Origin: Bdellovibrio sp. BCCA
Lineage (GTDB): Bacteria > Bdellovibrionota > Bdellovibrionia > Bdellovibrionales > Bdellovibrionaceae
Direction: 5' to 3'
Length of the DNA: 64,000 bases
NCBI RefSeq assembly: GCF_037996825.1
Contig: NZ_JBBNAC010000001.1
Span: 2,170,001 to 2,234,000 of the forward strand
The position numbers and the translations under genes were made by a program. Below the pieces are notes generated by a model. It saw only the letters and a program-made list of their open reading frames with translations, had not been told where the DNA came from and ran no database searches. Below are positions 37,773 through 50,200 of the stretch, piece after piece (the first letter of the stretch is position 1; every line of letters starts with the position of its first letter).

Positions 37773-38112
37773 GAGCGTAATACGGAATTTCGATAATGGC
37801 TCTCATTCCATGCATTGCCATTATCGAAGAAATCACGACTCGCAGAGCATTGATACAGCGACCTTTGGTGCCGATCAACCTTCCAATGGATTCACGACAG
37901 CAGTCGACCTTAAAGACAGTTGTTCTTGCTCCCACATCATAGGTCACGCGAACACTCGACGGAACGTCAACGATACTTTTGATAATGGATTCTAACAACT
38001 CACGGGTTTCCTCTCGATGATCCAATTCACCTTCGGGTGGTAATTCTTCTGTTTGAGCGGGCTCGGAGGCTAAATTGCTTTTGCGAATCATCTTAATCAC
38101 TTTTATTTCCAT
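37762..38112 (-). CDS. KH-domain RNA-binding protein (KhpA-like) 1
   Basis: 116 residues. After a charged N-terminus (EELPPEGELDHREETRE) comes one type II KH domain with the GxxG loop in RLIGTKGRCINALR and the following ISSIMAMHGMRAIIEI. KH proteins of the KhpA type bind RNA with little sequence preference and act in post-transcriptional control. Strong AAGGGG site. The upstream region holds hairpins (38247-38292). Confidence 0.88.
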   Translation of the reverse strand: MEIKVIKMIRKSNLASEPAQTEELPPEGELDHREETRELLESIIKSIVDVPSSVRVTYDVGARTTVFKVDCCRESIGRLIGTKGRCINALRVVISSIMAMHGMRAIIEIPYYAPKD

Positions 38113-38246
38113 CGATTACCCCTTGAGAGTTCGAGTATTATTCAAATTATCGTATGTAATTTGGGATTCCTGAAGAAGACTCTGATTAAAACCCGCTAAC
38201 CGACAATGTTTCCGCTCCTCTTTTTTTAGGAACATATAGAGAAGGT

Positions 38247-38292
38247 GTGCTCCCGACGATCAGGGATCGTGCTCCTTGTTTTAAAGGAGCAC
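38247..38292. promoter_or_regulatory. Alternative hairpins upstream of KH gene 1
   Basis: GTGCTCC occurs twice (38247-38253 and 38269-38275) and both copies can pair with GGAGCAC (38286-38292). The second gives a 9-base stem, GTGCTCCTT/AAGGAGCAC. Between the two copies CGATC...GATCG can also pair. Mutually exclusive stems hint at a regulated leader, or a terminator for fibre 4, which ends at 38359. Confidence 0.4.
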
Positions 38293-38358
38293 TTTCAATT
38301 TCGGCAAATAAAATTTCAAGTGATAATTTGCGATTTCTTAGATCTTATACGAGGAAAA

Positions 38359-41300
38359 CTACTGGCAGAACTGATAGCTAGAATCTTTTTTGCACAATTC
38401 CGATTTCATCAATTGATTCTGTTCTTTCAAAGACTGAACTTCCTCCTTTAATGAGGCAAGGTCGGCCTTTTGTTCTTTTTGAGAATCCATCAATGAAATA
38501 ACAAGTGCATAAATTTCTTTAGTGGCATTCACCAGCATGTAAGAAAAGCCACTATAGTTAACGACTTTAATTTCTGTTTCTTTAGTATCTCCCGGATGCA
38601 TTTTCACCTGACGAGTTTCGACAAGTTCCGGTGCTACTTTTTCAAACTCTTGTGCAATAACTCCTAATCGATCGTGCGTGTCCTCTCGAGTTTCACCCAA
38701 ACCATTGTACTTATAATAAACCGGGCGAACTCCAAGGACCTCATTCAATCCCAAAGAAAAATTGCGAATGTCTTTTTTAAGACGAATATCGGAAGCGCAA
38801 GTACCGCTGGTACCGCCGTTATAACTCACACATCCTGTCGCCGTAATATTTCCTGACGAAGCCATAGAAGCGGCTTGCACGCCATTCTTACCTACGGCGA
38901 CCGTACCTTCTGCATAAATATCCCACGTATGAATGCCGCCTCCCCATCCACCAGGCATTGAAGTCAGACCAGCTCCGGGCGGAGTGACTGTCAATGTCGT
39001 ATCAGGCGCATTCGTTCCCATACCAATACTTCCGTTAGGATCGATGAAGAAACGGCTTTTATTGGCGACGTTATCGTGGATATAAAAGTTCTGTCCATTG
39101 TTGACGGAAGCATCTACTCCCATTTCAAATGTACTTGTTGCACTCTGCTTAAACTGAATGGCGCTTCGGCGATCCGTACCGCTGGCCGTAGCTATCGTCA
39201 AATAACTTGCTGTCGTACGACTGTTTCCGGCAATACCGGAACCAATCCCCAGGTTACCGACCACTTCCATTTTTACACCGGGTGTGCTGGTACCGACACC
39301 GACGTTGCCATTAGGAAAGGTGACTGATGAGATTGTGTTTGCAGAACGAGTTGCAACAATGGCAGGAGTACTAGCGCTCAACGCATCGTTGACAGTCTCT
39401 AATTGCCAAGTAGAGCCACCTGTTGCTCGCGCGCGCCAGTACTTGTTGTCAACTAAGGATGAAGAACGATACCAATATAAATACGGTTCACCAGCTCCGG
39501 GCTGTTCGATGGTGATACTTCCCGTCGGCCCCGAGACTCCGGAGCCTAGAATATGCAGCCGTGAAGCCGGCGTCGCAGTCCCGATACCGACGTTGCCCCC
39601 AGAAGCAATAGTCATTCTCGTTGCGCCACTGGTTTCAATGTTTAGATCATAAGCATCGTTTGTTCCTAACGTTGCCGTTCCAGCAAAACTATTTCCACCA
39701 TTACTAAAAAATCCAGATGCAGAGTAGTTCGTACAACCCATGACACCTGCAGCATCGAAGGTTAAAAGCTGTCCTACTGAACAGTTAAACGCTGTCACTG
39801 TCGAGCCCGTGCCATCACTCGCAAGAAGTCGGTTGGCAGTAAGTGAAGTGACACCTGTTCCACCTTTACTAACAGGAATCGTTGGAAGCTGAGACGTTGC
39901 AATAGTTCCGCCGATGTCTCCGAATCCCAGAAGGGCATTGACCCAATTAGTTCCGTCGTATCTCAAAGTCTGCCCTACTGCATAGGCAACAGGAGCCACA
40001 GACTTACCTTTGATTTTATCAACGCTGGTTGTGCTTGATGTGCCGCTGACATCTCCAGAGAATGTGGATGACGTTCCAAGTTTACCATTAAACGTATTCC
40101 AATCTGTGGAGCTTAAATAACCATTCGTCGAAGTATTCGCCTGAGAAATAGTGATGTTTGGAGTTAAGCCACCACTGGAAGATAAAGGTGCGCTAGCCGT
40201 CACAGTTGTCACACCATTTGAACCCGCTCCGTCACCAATTTTAACCCACGCAGCTCCTGTGTCTCGATAGAGCGAATTGTCATCCGAGCCGATATAAAGT
40301 CGACCTGCTGTTCCCGCTGCTGGGCGAGATGCCACGGTTCCTGTTTGTACACTTGGAGTTCCGCCGACATTCTGGATTGAATCCGTAATACCATAACCAC
40401 TCAACGTTGTTGGCTTGCCGGTTGTGATTTTACTCCAGTCAAGTGCAGGAATATCTGTTGCCGATAATGTTGTTCCTATTGTCACACGCCCTTGGGCATC
40501 TGTTGTGACTTTTGTATATGTGCCAGCCGTGCCTGTGTTTTTAAGAGTCAAAGCTCCTGCAGAAGACATCGTGGCGTCTCCGCTGATGGATACCGGCGCA
40601 TATTGAGTTGTTCCATCATAAACTAAAAACTGTGCCGCTGTTGGTGCTATTGTTGAAACCGCTTTGCCTTTGATTTTATCAACACTTGTTGAGTTGTAAT
40701 TTCCGGAAACGTCTCCGCTGAACGCTGTCGCCGTTCCAAGTTTGTTATTAAAGGTATTCCAATCCGTTGAAGTTAAAAGACCCGTCGTTGAAGTATTTGC
40801 CGTCGGAATGGCCACGTTACCTGCTGCAGTTAAACGACCTTGAGCATCGACTGTAAAACTTGGAACCTGTGTTCCTGAACCGTAAGAACCTGCTGTCACC
40901 GCTGTGTTTGCTAGAGAAATCGTTCCGGTTGTCGTTACAGGACCACCCGTTAATCCCGTACCGGTTGCCACGCTCGTAACAGTTCCTCCACTACCACTTG
41001 AAGAACCTACAACATCCCAGGAAGTTCCGTTATCGCGATAGATTTTAAAAGTGTCCGTTGCGACATAGAGACGTCCTGCTGTTCCTGCCGCACCTTTTGT
41101 CGCGTCCGTTCCTGATTTGATACTAGGGGTTCCCCCCGCATTTTGAACAGCATCGGTCACACCATAACCGCCAAGAGTTGTTGGTTTTCCCGTTGTGATT
41201 TTACTCCAATCAAGTGCGGGGATGTCTGTCGCTGATAATGTTGTTCCTGAAGTCACGCGACCTTGAGCATCGGATGTGACTTTTGTATATGTGCCGGCAG

Positions 41301-42984
41301 TACCGGTGTTTTTAAGAGTGGTCACACCAGTTGCTGACATCGTTACGTCACCACTGAGGGCAACAGGAGAATATTGAGTTGTTCCATCATAGACTAAAAA
41401 CTGCGCTGATGTAGGATTTGTCGCTGAAACTGAGATCCCTTTAATCTTATCGACACTTGTTGAATTGTAGGTGCCAGAGATGTCTCCACTGAATGACGTC
41501 GTCGTACCCAGCTTACCGTTAAATGTATTCCAATCTGTAGAAGTTAAAAGGCCCGTCGTCGAAGTGCTTGCGGTTGGAATTGCGACGTTGCTTGCGGCAG
41601 TCAAACGTCCTTGAGCATCGACTGTAAAACTTGGAACCTGTGTTCCTGAACCGTAAGAACCTGCTGTCACCGCTGTGTTTGCAAGCGAAATTGTTCCAGT
41701 CGTCGTGATCGTTCCACCAGTGAGTCCTGTGCCCGTCGCAACACTTGTAACAGTTCCGCCAGCATTGTTGTCGTTGGCCGGAGCCCATTTGGTTCCGTCG
41801 TATTTTAAAATCTGTCCTGCAGCTAATCCTGTTGTATCAACGTTAACACCTTTGATTTTGTTAACTGAAACAGCTCCGATGCTTCCGCTCACATCCCCGG
41901 CAACTGAAACGTTGATGGGCTGACATTGGAAAGAACCCGAAACCGAATTCCAATAAGGAGTTTCATAGGCGGCACAGTTTGCACTGCCCACAGCAGAGTT
42001 GAACGCAGCCACAGTGTGATAGTTATTCAAAGTTGAATTTAGATTCGTAACATCACTGATCGCAATCGCAGAGCCCAACCACTGAGTTCCGTCATATTTT
42101 AAAAACTGTCCGTTTGCAGGAGCGGCATTTGAGATCGCGACTCCCTGAAGTTTGACAACAGAAGGATTGGGATAATTTCCGCTTAAGTCGCCACCCGCTC
42201 CGCCTGTGGGCGTGCGAGCGTCCGTAAAGCGCGAGTCATTTCCTGCAGCCACCGTACCCGCCGTCGTTCCCACATTCAAAGTAAGTTGCGGTGTGGATGT
42301 TCCATTGGCGACAGAGATATAAGAATTCGCTGATGTCACGGAAGTAACTGTTCCTCCGGAAGCTCCTGTCACAGCTGCGCAAGAGAGAGCTGTTCCGTTC
42401 CAAGATAAAAATTCGTTTGCGTTACAAGTGGGCACTGTCGTCTTCAGTAAGAAATCACTCGCAATATTCGTTCCCAGTTTTTGTGCTGAAGCTGCATAGG
42501 CAGAATAAGGAACAGAGCGAATGATGTTGTCTGGAGAAATCAATCTCCATCCACTGCCATCGTGGAATTGCGCGCGCAACAACCGTCCGTCTGTATTAAT
42601 CGGAGCGTAAGTGCTGGAACCATCAGAACAGGTGTATCCACTACAAGCGCCGCAAGTGAATGTCGCTGAATTATTAAAAGCATCAAGAACGGTTGTGCCG
42701 CCAGCCAAAGGATAGTTGATCGTGCCCTTACCAATCGGAACGTCAAACACGCCTTTAGAATTGGCCATGTTAATGCCCGTCACATTCTCTTGATAGATAA
42801 CGCACTGACCGGAAGGATCTGTAATTTGAAAAATAAAACTGACGTTGGAAAACTCAAGTGGAGTGCCGTCGGATTTTAAGATACGGCCTTGATATGTCAA
42901 AGCGGATGGAGAAGCGTGAAGAGGCTCTGCCCATAAAAAAACAATCGCACTTAACAGAAGGACGTTCCGGATAAAGTGTTCCAT
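38359..42984 (-). CDS. Fibre 4: MAT-type trimeric fibre with S74 chaperone and terminal CX8C
   Basis: 1541 residues; AAGGAAG site before ATG. Signal peptide ends near PLHA, followed by the common base ([26 protein letters not shown]). The shaft contains a duplicated unit of 257 residues (period 771 bases) and three GNVGIGT-like repeats near the end. The S74 domain starts at about residue 1398 ([25 protein letters not shown]), followed by a coiled coil ending [12 protein letters not shown]. Fibre 5 ends in the same cysteine spacing. It is a single-gene unit with a long hairpin-bearing upstream region. Confidence 0.92.
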   Translation of the reverse strand: MEHFIRNVLLLSAIVFLWAEPLHASPSALTYQGRILKSDGTPLEFSNVSFIFQITDPSGQCVIYQENVTGINMANSKGVFDVPIGKGTINYPLAGGTTVLDAFNNSATFTCGACSGYTCSDGSSTYAPINTDGRLLRAQFHDGSGWRLISPDNIIRSVPYSAYAASAQKLGTNIASDFLLKTTVPTCNANEFLSWNGTALSCAAVTGASGGTVTSVTSANSYISVANGTSTPQLTLNVGTTAGTVAAGNDSRFTDARTPTGGAGGDLSGNYPNPSVVKLQGVAISNAAPANGQFLKYDGTQWLGSAIAISDVTNLNSTLNNYHTVAAFNSAVGSANCAAYETPYWNSVSGSFQCQPINVSVAGDVSGSIGAVSVNKIKGVNVDTTGLAAGQILKYDGTKWAPANDNNAGGTVTSVATGTGLTGGTITTTGTISLANTAVTAGSYGSGTQVPSFTVDAQGRLTAASNVAIPTASTSTTGLLTSTDWNTFNGKLGTTTSFSGDISGTYNSTSVDKIKGISVSATNPTSAQFLVYDGTTQYSPVALSGDVTMSATGVTTLKNTGTAGTYTKVTSDAQGRVTSGTTLSATDIPALDWSKITTGKPTTLGGYGVTDAVQNAGGTPSIKSGTDATKGAAGTAGRLYVATDTFKIYRDNGTSWDVVGSSSGSGGTVTSVATGTGLTGGPVTTTGTISLANTAVTAGSYGSGTQVPSFTVDAQGRLTAAGNVAIPTANTSTTGLLTSTDWNTFNNKLGTATAFSGDVSGNYNSTSVDKIKGKAVSTIAPTAAQFLVYDGTTQYAPVSISGDATMSSAGALTLKNTGTAGTYTKVTTDAQGRVTIGTTLSATDIPALDWSKITTGKPTTLSGYGITDSIQNVGGTPSVQTGTVASRPAAGTAGRLYIGSDDNSLYRDTGAAWVKIGDGAGSNGVTTVTASAPLSSSGGLTPNITISQANTSTNGYLSSTDWNTFNGKLGTSSTFSGDVSGTSSTTSVDKIKGKSVAPVAYAVGQTLRYDGTNWVNALLGFGDIGGTIATSQLPTIPVSKGGTGVTSLTANRLLASDGTGSTVTAFNCSVGQLLTFDAAGVMGCTNYSASGFFSNGGNSFAGTATLGTNDAYDLNIETSGATRMTIASGGNVGIGTATPASRLHILGSGVSGPTGSITIEQPGAGEPYLYWYRSSSLVDNKYWRARATGGSTWQLETVNDALSASTPAIVATRSANTISSVTFPNGNVGVGTSTPGVKMEVVGNLGIGSGIAGNSRTTASYLTIATASGTDRRSAIQFKQSATSTFEMGVDASVNNGQNFYIHDNVANKSRFFIDPNGSIGMGTNAPDTTLTVTPPGAGLTSMPGGWGGGIHTWDIYAEGTVAVGKNGVQAASMASSGNITATGCVSYNGGTSGTCASDIRLKKDIRNFSLGLNEVLGVRPVYYKYNGLGETREDTHDRLGVIAQEFEKVAPELVETRQVKMHPGDTKETEIKVVNYSGFSYMLVNATKEIYALVISLMDSQKEQKADLASLKEEVQSLKEQNQLMKSELCKKDSSYQFCQ
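40251..41758. repeat. Tandem duplication within fibre 4
   Basis: Two copies, about 40251-40985 and 41022-41758, with an exact period of 771 bases (257 codons); for example GTTGTGATTTTACTCCA at 40421 and 41192. Confidence 0.88.
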
Positions 42985-43463
42985 GTCTTCCTTATCGGAA
43001 GATTCTTAACCGATGTTTAACATCCAACGCAAAACTATTCGTATTAACTCATTAGTAATCTAGCTTGTCTCGTAATGAGACAAGCTAGATCCCTTAAACT
43101 TAAAAGAGTATTCACTTAAGAATATACGACCCCCAGCGACTCTCCCCTCAGAGTATTCTAAAACTTTCCCGTGCAAATTCATCGCAATAAGTCTAATCGT
43201 GGAAGCACTCGCTTCAACACTGCAGACCTCTTGATAAATGTTGATGAAAACTCTGACCAATATGGGAGCGAAGCCGTTCCAATTTCGACTCTGTATTCTT
43301 TGCTCCCGTACAATTGGGATCGTTGAGTCTTTTTTGTGTAGAAGAAATTTTCGTTTTCAAATTCTTAAACAGCTCAATCAAAATTTTTTTAGCCAACGTC
43401 ACCACGATGTTATGCAAGCAAGTGGCACAGCACATGCTTGAATGTTCAGTGGGGGTATTCAAG
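42985..43463. other. Long intergenic region with strong hairpins between fibre 4 and a secreted gene
   Basis: No credible gene is seen in these 479 bases. They include a perfect 12-base stem with 5-base loop (43060-43071 with 43077-43088), a direct repeat AGAGTATTC (near 43105 and 43150), GAAGC/GCTTC (near 43202), and a long interrupted stem in which CCAAT (43257-43261) and GGGAGCGAAG (43264-43273) pair with CTTTGCTCCC (43298-43307) and ATTGG (43313-43317). It then carries GAGTCTTTTTTGTG (43325-43338). Promoters for the divergent genes must lie here. Confidence 0.7.
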
Positions 43464-44183
43464 ATGACACAATCTAATTTAACTCATTCTTTTTTTATCG
43501 TTGCTGCGCTTTTCTTCGGAAATTTGGTGCAAGCCCAAACTCTTTCTTTAAATTACCCAGTAGGTGGCGAAACCATCATGGCAGGAACCAATCCCTCCAC
43601 TTCTGGTTCATCCTGGGAGACGACATATATTCTCTATAGCTGGAGTAATTTCACGAACACACCTATCGCCTTCGACATGTACAAAGGCAGTCAATTGGTC
43701 AACCGTGTTCAGTCGACTTATATATCGTTAGGTGGTTCCATGACGGCACACTGGGTTATTCCGGCGTGGCAAGAACCTGGTGCCGATTATCAAATCAAAG
43801 TTGTGAATTTAAATGATTCGTCAGTTCTTTCTCAAAGCGGCGCATTTTCTATTGTAGCTCCGCCCGTTCCCACTGTGAGTTGGATTTCACCGACCGCAGG
43901 GAAATGTTTTAAAAGATCAGGGAAAAAACCTCTTATTTATATGCAATGGTCAGCGGCTGGAGAGTTTGCGACTCTTCGACTTCCCGGCACGATTGAAATT
44001 CTAAAAGGCGAAACTGTTTATAAGACGGTCGTTGAAAATAGCTGGAATGCTCAACTTGTTTTAAGCCGTATCTCAGAGATGATTCCGAAAACTATGCCTC
44101 TGGGCAATGACTATAGAGTTCGTATCAGAACACCTTCAATGGGTTATGAGTTTGTCAGTCCTTACTTTGGGATCTGCAAGTAG
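43464..44183 (+). CDS. Secreted Kre9/KNH-like beta-domain protein
   Basis: 239 residues from the ATG at 43464 with GGGGG eight bases upstream; the longer upstream frame covers the hairpin region and is unlikely. Signal peptide (MTQSNLTHSFFIVAALFFGNLVQA), then LNYPVGGETIMAG and a beta sandwich ending LSQSGAFSIVAPP, the pattern of Ser-Thr-rich KNH-type surface domains. A second beta domain follows (WISPTAGKCFKRSG...PYFGICK) with cysteines near both ends. Role unknown; position between two fibre genes suggests a surface function. Confidence 0.75.
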   Translation: MTQSNLTHSFFIVAALFFGNLVQAQTLSLNYPVGGETIMAGTNPSTSGSSWETTYILYSWSNFTNTPIAFDMYKGSQLVNRVQSTYISLGGSMTAHWVIPAWQEPGADYQIKVVNLNDSSVLSQSGAFSIVAPPVPTVSWISPTAGKCFKRSGKKPLIYMQWSAAGEFATLRLPGTIEILKGETVYKTVVENSWNAQLVLSRISEMIPKTMPLGNDYRVRIRTPSMGYEFVSPYFGICK

Positions 44184-44200
44184 CCCCCGCTCGGGGGCTT
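44182..44200 (+). terminator. Terminator after the KNH-like gene
   Basis: AGCCCCC (44182-44188) with GGGGGCT (44193-44199), loop GCTC, then a short T-run. It starts inside the stop codon. Confidence 0.65.
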
Positions 44201-44281
44201 TGGGATCGGAAATGCAGACATGCATTTCACGCCGACTGAGTGAATGACGATTCCCGAATCTTCAGTGTACAAAAGGAAAGT

Positions 44282-47200
44282 TTATTTGCAAATGACAGCC
44301 TTCGGATCCTGCAAGCAGAGGTATACCTTAATTGCTTCCAACTCTTTCGTCTTGGCTGCGTTTTCTTGCTCGGATTTATCTATACGAACCTTCAGTTGCG
44401 CGTTCTCGGCCTTTACAGATGCAATCTCACGGTGAAGAGCCTGACTGTCGTCAAACCATCGGTGATAAAGGTCTTTAACGGCATTGATAAGAACGTAAGT
44501 GAAAGCGGTATAGTTCACCTGTTTGATTTCTGTCTTTTGATCATCCCCAGGATTCAGTTTTACTTTTTTAGTTACAATGAGCTGTGGTGCCGTCTTTTCG
44601 ACTTCTTGGGCGATCACTCCCAATTCAGGTTTTTCGCTGACAGGATGTCCACCAAGGCCGTTGTACTTAAAGAAGTGAGGATTGATACCCATAAGAGCGT
44701 CCAAACCCAAATCAAAGGACTGGACGTCAGTTTTTAAGCGCTCATCCGACGCGCACGTTCCGCTGGCAACCCCGGCACTCGAACGCAAGCAACCCGATGC
44801 ACTGATATCTCCCACGACATCCAATTTGTAACTAGGGTTCGTCTTGCCAATGCCAATGCTGCCAGCAAAGTAGTTCAAGTCATCCGTTCCCTCTTGATAG
44901 ATTCCATAAGCGGTCGTAGCTTGGATGTCTTGGATGCGAACGCCATAACCCGTCGCAATGGTACCTCCCCCAGAAAGTATAGCGATGTGTTCCCCCGTGG
45001 CTGTAGTGATGGCTCCAGCGAAAGCGGTGATCGCGGTGTTGACACCTTTGGCGCTACTAATTGAGCCCGTTCCATTCATTCGTAAACTGTTCTGAAGACC
45101 ATTCATTAATGTGACAGCTCCGCTTGATGTATGATCCATATAGGCATCAAATCCATTGAGCGAGCTGTATGCTGCGCTTCCGGTAAGCAAAATATTGCTG
45201 TAGACTCCACGGCCGGTAGTGCCGCCTGTACTCGTACTTAAGTTGCTCTCAAGCCGTCCAGCTGGGGCAGGCGTTCCAATACCGACGTTACCTGAACCTA
45301 AAATTGTCATTTTAAGTGAAGGCGTGTTGTCCGAAGTTCCAGTGGCACCAGATGTTGCTGTGTAGAATTCAATATTTGATGAACCAGTTCCCGTTGAAAT
45401 ACCAGACCTAAGCGCCAAGTCATTTCCGTTCGCATTCGTACTTGCAGCCGTCGCGCCACCTGCTTCAATTTGTAAGTCACCAAGGCCCGTCCCACGAGTT
45501 GATCCAATTTTTGCGCCTGTCGAAAGAGTAAGCGCATTCCCGGTTAACGGAGTCGTACCGAGCCCCAATCCCTTCCCAGCCGTGCTAAAGTTATAATAAG
45601 TGATACCGCCTTTGCGAATTTCGAGTCCAGCGGAAGTTGCGCGCAAGTCTTGTTCCGTCGAAGAACCCGTATCATACATTGTCAATGTCGGATTCGAATC
45701 GCTCACATAAAGTCTTGTAGTTGGGGTTGCCGTCCCTATACCGACATTGCCAGCGGCATCAATGCGCATACGTTCATTTACGTCGGCACTGCCGCCCGTA
45801 TAAAATCGCAAATTTCCTGAAGCGTTGTTCGAAACCACAGCAAGGCCTGTAGAGGAACTTGAAGTCAGAGCCGTACCACCTGTCTTTGCCGCTCCAGAAG
45901 CAGTATATCCAATGCTATATGCTTGAATGCTGATGTTTGCAGCTGAGGAACTTGCGCCCAAGCTCGCAACTCCGGCGGTTCCAGTACTTGGGTTGTAGAT
46001 ATAACTTGTTTCAATCCCGTTGCTGCTTCTCTCAAGATGTAAAAGAGCACTCGGAGTTGCCGTCCCGATACCGACGTTACCGCCAGCCACATTATAATAA
46101 ATATTACTTCCTGAAGTCGTCCATTGAGAGCCCGATGGTATCGCCGAGTTACAGATGATTGATCCCGTTCCATCAGAAGTACACATCGAGTTGTTCGTTA
46201 TACCACTCACACCAACCAAAGGAACACTGCCTGAAACTGTACCTGTGTTTTGAATTGCCGCGGTGCCAAGACCAAGATTTGATCTTGCTGCAACCGCTGT
46301 GGTCGCTCCGGTACCACCACCTGCGAGTCCCAATGTTCCAAATGCCGGCACGCCAGCTCCGGCAGAAATCAATGCTTGTCCCGAAGTTCCCGCAGCAGTT
46401 GTCATGGCTTTAGTTCCATCCATGTACAAGATACCACCAGCAGTTACGCCAAGAGTTCCGTTGTTAGTACCACCACGAGCGACAGGTAAAACTCCTGTTG
46501 TTAATTTGCTGACGTCATGATTCGGAAGCATCGCTGTTGTAAGCAAACCACTCGCATCCAATTTTGCAATTTTGTTTGCATCACCAGCTCCACCCGCTGT
46601 TCCCGAATTCAACGTCAATACCGGAGTCGTTGTTGTTGTTGCAACAGAGATGTCAGAATTCGCACTTGTCACACTCGTCACAGTTCCGCCACCACCAGAA
46701 GCAGCAATCGTGATTCCTCCGGAAGAGTTCGTCACTGTAATTCCGGAACCTGCTGTGATGTTAGCTAACGAGAATCCAGTTCCGTTACCAATAAGAAGTT
46801 GGCCGTTCGCCGCATTGGCGTCGGGATAACTTACAACTCTTTGCCTTGCTGGTGTACTGTTTGTCCAATACAGATTTGTTCCGTTACTTTCAATGTTACC
46901 ACTGACTGGAGTCGTGACCAAAGTTCCTGCGGGAATTCTCATTGGTGAAAGTGTCGTCGTACCAGTTGCCAATGTCAGCATACCTGTCATCGTGCCACCA
47001 GAAGTTTGCAACGCACCCGGTGCTGTCTGAGCCTGACACGCAAAACCAGCTGCTGTCCATGTCGGAACGTGCCCTACTGTCGAGCAGGCAAATTCATAAA
47101 ATTTGTTCGTACTATCCACCATGGCAAATCCAGTTGTCGCCGTATTCACACCTGTGAAATTCAAATCAGAACCGAGAATAGTTCCATCTAAAATTTTTCC

Positions 47201-50200
47201 CGATGTCACAGCATTCGCAGCAATCGTCCCGGCAACGGATCCAGGACCCGTCGCAGTTACATCACCCGTCAATGCCGTGAGATAATTTCCTGCAGGTTGT
47301 TTCGTATTAAATGCGTCGTAATCTGTTTTACTTAAAAGACCCGCCGTCGTTCCTGCCGTTGATGCCATTGGAATATTCAATGTGTGAGTATCGGAGGCTG
47401 AAGACCATGCTGGAGCTGATCCAGCAGTACCAATCGCGAATGATTGTGTTGAACCTGTTTGTCCTCCAAGAGATGTTAAGCCCGCACCAGAAACACCGAG
47501 TGCTTTCACAGCTCCATCCCAATATTTAATTTGATTTGATGTCGTGTTATACCAAACTTTACCTTTGTCGGCAGCAGTTAAACCTGCTGGATCACTCGCC
47601 AAACTATTCAAACCCAACAAACCTGTCATCACATCACCAGCTTTGTTCACTGGCGTGTAAGTCAATGCTGTCGTTACATCGGCGGCACTGATATTCGCAC
47701 CCACAGTCACACGGCCTTTAGCATCGACAGTGACTTTTGAATAAGTTCCCGCCGTAACTCCCGAGTTCGCGAGTGTCGTTGTTAATGATCCCGCAGTCGA
47801 AGTTACATCACCCGTTAATGCAGGCATACGCGCTGCTGCCAGTGTCCCTGTTGCATCCGCAGTTCCAAGATCTACAGAGTTTTTAGCAGCAAGAGTTCCA
47901 AGACCTGTTACATCTGAATTTGAAAGTTGAGCTGCAACCCAATTTGTTCCATTCCAACGGAGTGTTTGTCCTGATGTTGTACCATTTGAAATAGAAATTA
48001 CCGGAGCCGCTCCTCCTGAACTCGCTAAAGGTGCCGTTGCTGTCACACCAGTCACAGTTCCAGTTCCCGCATTGTCAGTTCCGCAGATCCAACCCGTGCC
48101 ATTCCATTTTAAAACTTCGTTATTCGCACAAGCCACGTTGTTAGGTTTATAAGAAAGATATTGTCCCGCTGCTGAAGAAACACGGTCCACGCGAACGTTA
48201 TTAACCGTCACCGCACCTAAGTTAGTGATAGCGGCATCACCTGACATGGTTTGTGCCACAGCTGCATTTGTTCCATCACCGATCCAAATTTTTCCATTCG
48301 CAAGCGAAGGTAACAATGGTGTCGGAGCCTGACATGCCCAACCTGTTGCTGTCCATGTGGCTACATTACCAGTCGTTCCGCAAACGAAATCAAAAAACTT
48401 TCCTGTGCTATCTTTTATAACTAGGCCTGACGTTGCCGTGTTGACACCACTGTAATTGAGATCGGCACCTAAAATAGTTCCGTCTAAGATTTTTCCTGTC
48501 GTTACTGCATTCGCTGCGATTGTCGCCGCTGCAGAACCAGGACCTGCTGCTGTTACGTCACCAGTCAATGCAGTTACATAATTACCTGCAGCTTGTTTTG
48601 CATTAAATGTATCGTAATCCGCTTTACTCAAAAGACCCGCTGTCGTTCCGGCCGTCGACGCCATTGGAATATTCAATGTGTGAGTGTCAGATGCTGAGTT
48701 CCATGCCGGAGCAGTTCCCGCAGTGCCCACTGCAAATGATTGTGTTGAACCCGTTTGACCACCAAGAGAAGTCAAACCAGCGCCAGAAATACCCAAAGCT
48801 TTGATGGCAGATCCATCCCAGTATTTCACTTGGCCTGTTGTCGTGTTAAACCACGTTTTACCTTTATCAGCAGCACCGAAGCCAGAGGTCAAAGTTGTCT
48901 CAGTCGCATTTGTGTAATTACCTAAACCAATGGCTCCAGTCATGACGTCGCCAGCTTTATTAAGTGGCGTGTATCCCAATGCCGTCGTTACATCTGCAGA
49001 ACCGATATTTGCACCAACAGTGACGCGACCTTTGGCATCGACTGTTACCTTTGAATAAGTCCCTGCTGTCACTCCTGAATTTGCGAGTGTCAATGCGCCC
49101 GTATTTGAAATCGTTGCATCCCCTGACATAGTCACAGGAGTCGCTGTATTAGAAGCGTTACCCACGATGATTTTACCATCAGCTAATGTCGAGCTTTGCG
49201 CATCCGTGATACCGTAACCCGCAAGAGTTGTCGGCTTCCCTGTTAGATCAGAGAAATTAAGCAAAGTGTTGACCCAATTTCCAGCGGCACTGTCATAACG
49301 AAGAACTTGGCCTGTGGCATAGGCACCAGGAACGACAGCCTTACCTTTGATTTTGTCTACGCTCATTGTGCTGGATGTTCCACTCACGTCACCGCTGAAT
49401 GGGGAAGAGGCACCAAGTTTGTTATTGAAATTCGAATAATCCGCATTTGAAATCGTACCGGCAGTCACACCAGCCGTAGATGCTGAAGGGATGCTGAGTG
49501 TATGCGTGCCACCTGACGAAGTGAAACCATAGGATGTTGCAGAAGACGCAGGAGCAAGACTTTGTGCGCCCGTCGTATCTCCATTGATGGAAGTAATTCC
49601 GCTGCCAGCCACTCCAAGAACTTGGGTACCAGAGCCATTTTGATATTTAAGGACTCCGCCTTCATACCAGAGACTGCCCACTGCAGGCGACGAAGGAGTC
49701 GTCGCATTGAATTTCACTGTGTCTGTAGAAACAGTGCCTGCACCCAAGGCTGTTACGTTGGAAATATTCTTGGTGCCCATGTCGATATCACCCGACATTG
49801 TACCGCCAGCTAAAGGCAACTTCGTGTTATCAGCTGTATTCAGAGTTTTCCAAGTTCCATCACCACTGAGATACTTCGTACCATCCGCAGTTCCGGAACC
49901 TAATCTTCCGACATTAAGAACACCACTTGTGATAGCAGAAGCATTCAATGAACCAATCGCTTGGCAAAGAAACTTATCAGTGATCACAGACCACACCATA
50001 GCTTCATTCGCAGCACAAGGAGAAGTCGGAATCATTTGCGTTCCACCCCAAGCATTGCGAATGTCTTGCATGCGCACGTACTCAGGCTTCCAGGTGTTTG
50101 TATCCCACAACATCACTTGACCATCTACTGGAAGCACGTTGGAGACATTGCGACCTTGGATATTTGCTACAGTGGGATTAGGATAGTTGCCGCTCAAATC

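Noticed and set aside
42985-43030. FliA-like CCGATAA element before fibre 4, partly shared with fibre 2
   Set aside because: It would place the transcript start at the ATG and overlaps the ribosome site; spacing to a TAAA element does not match.
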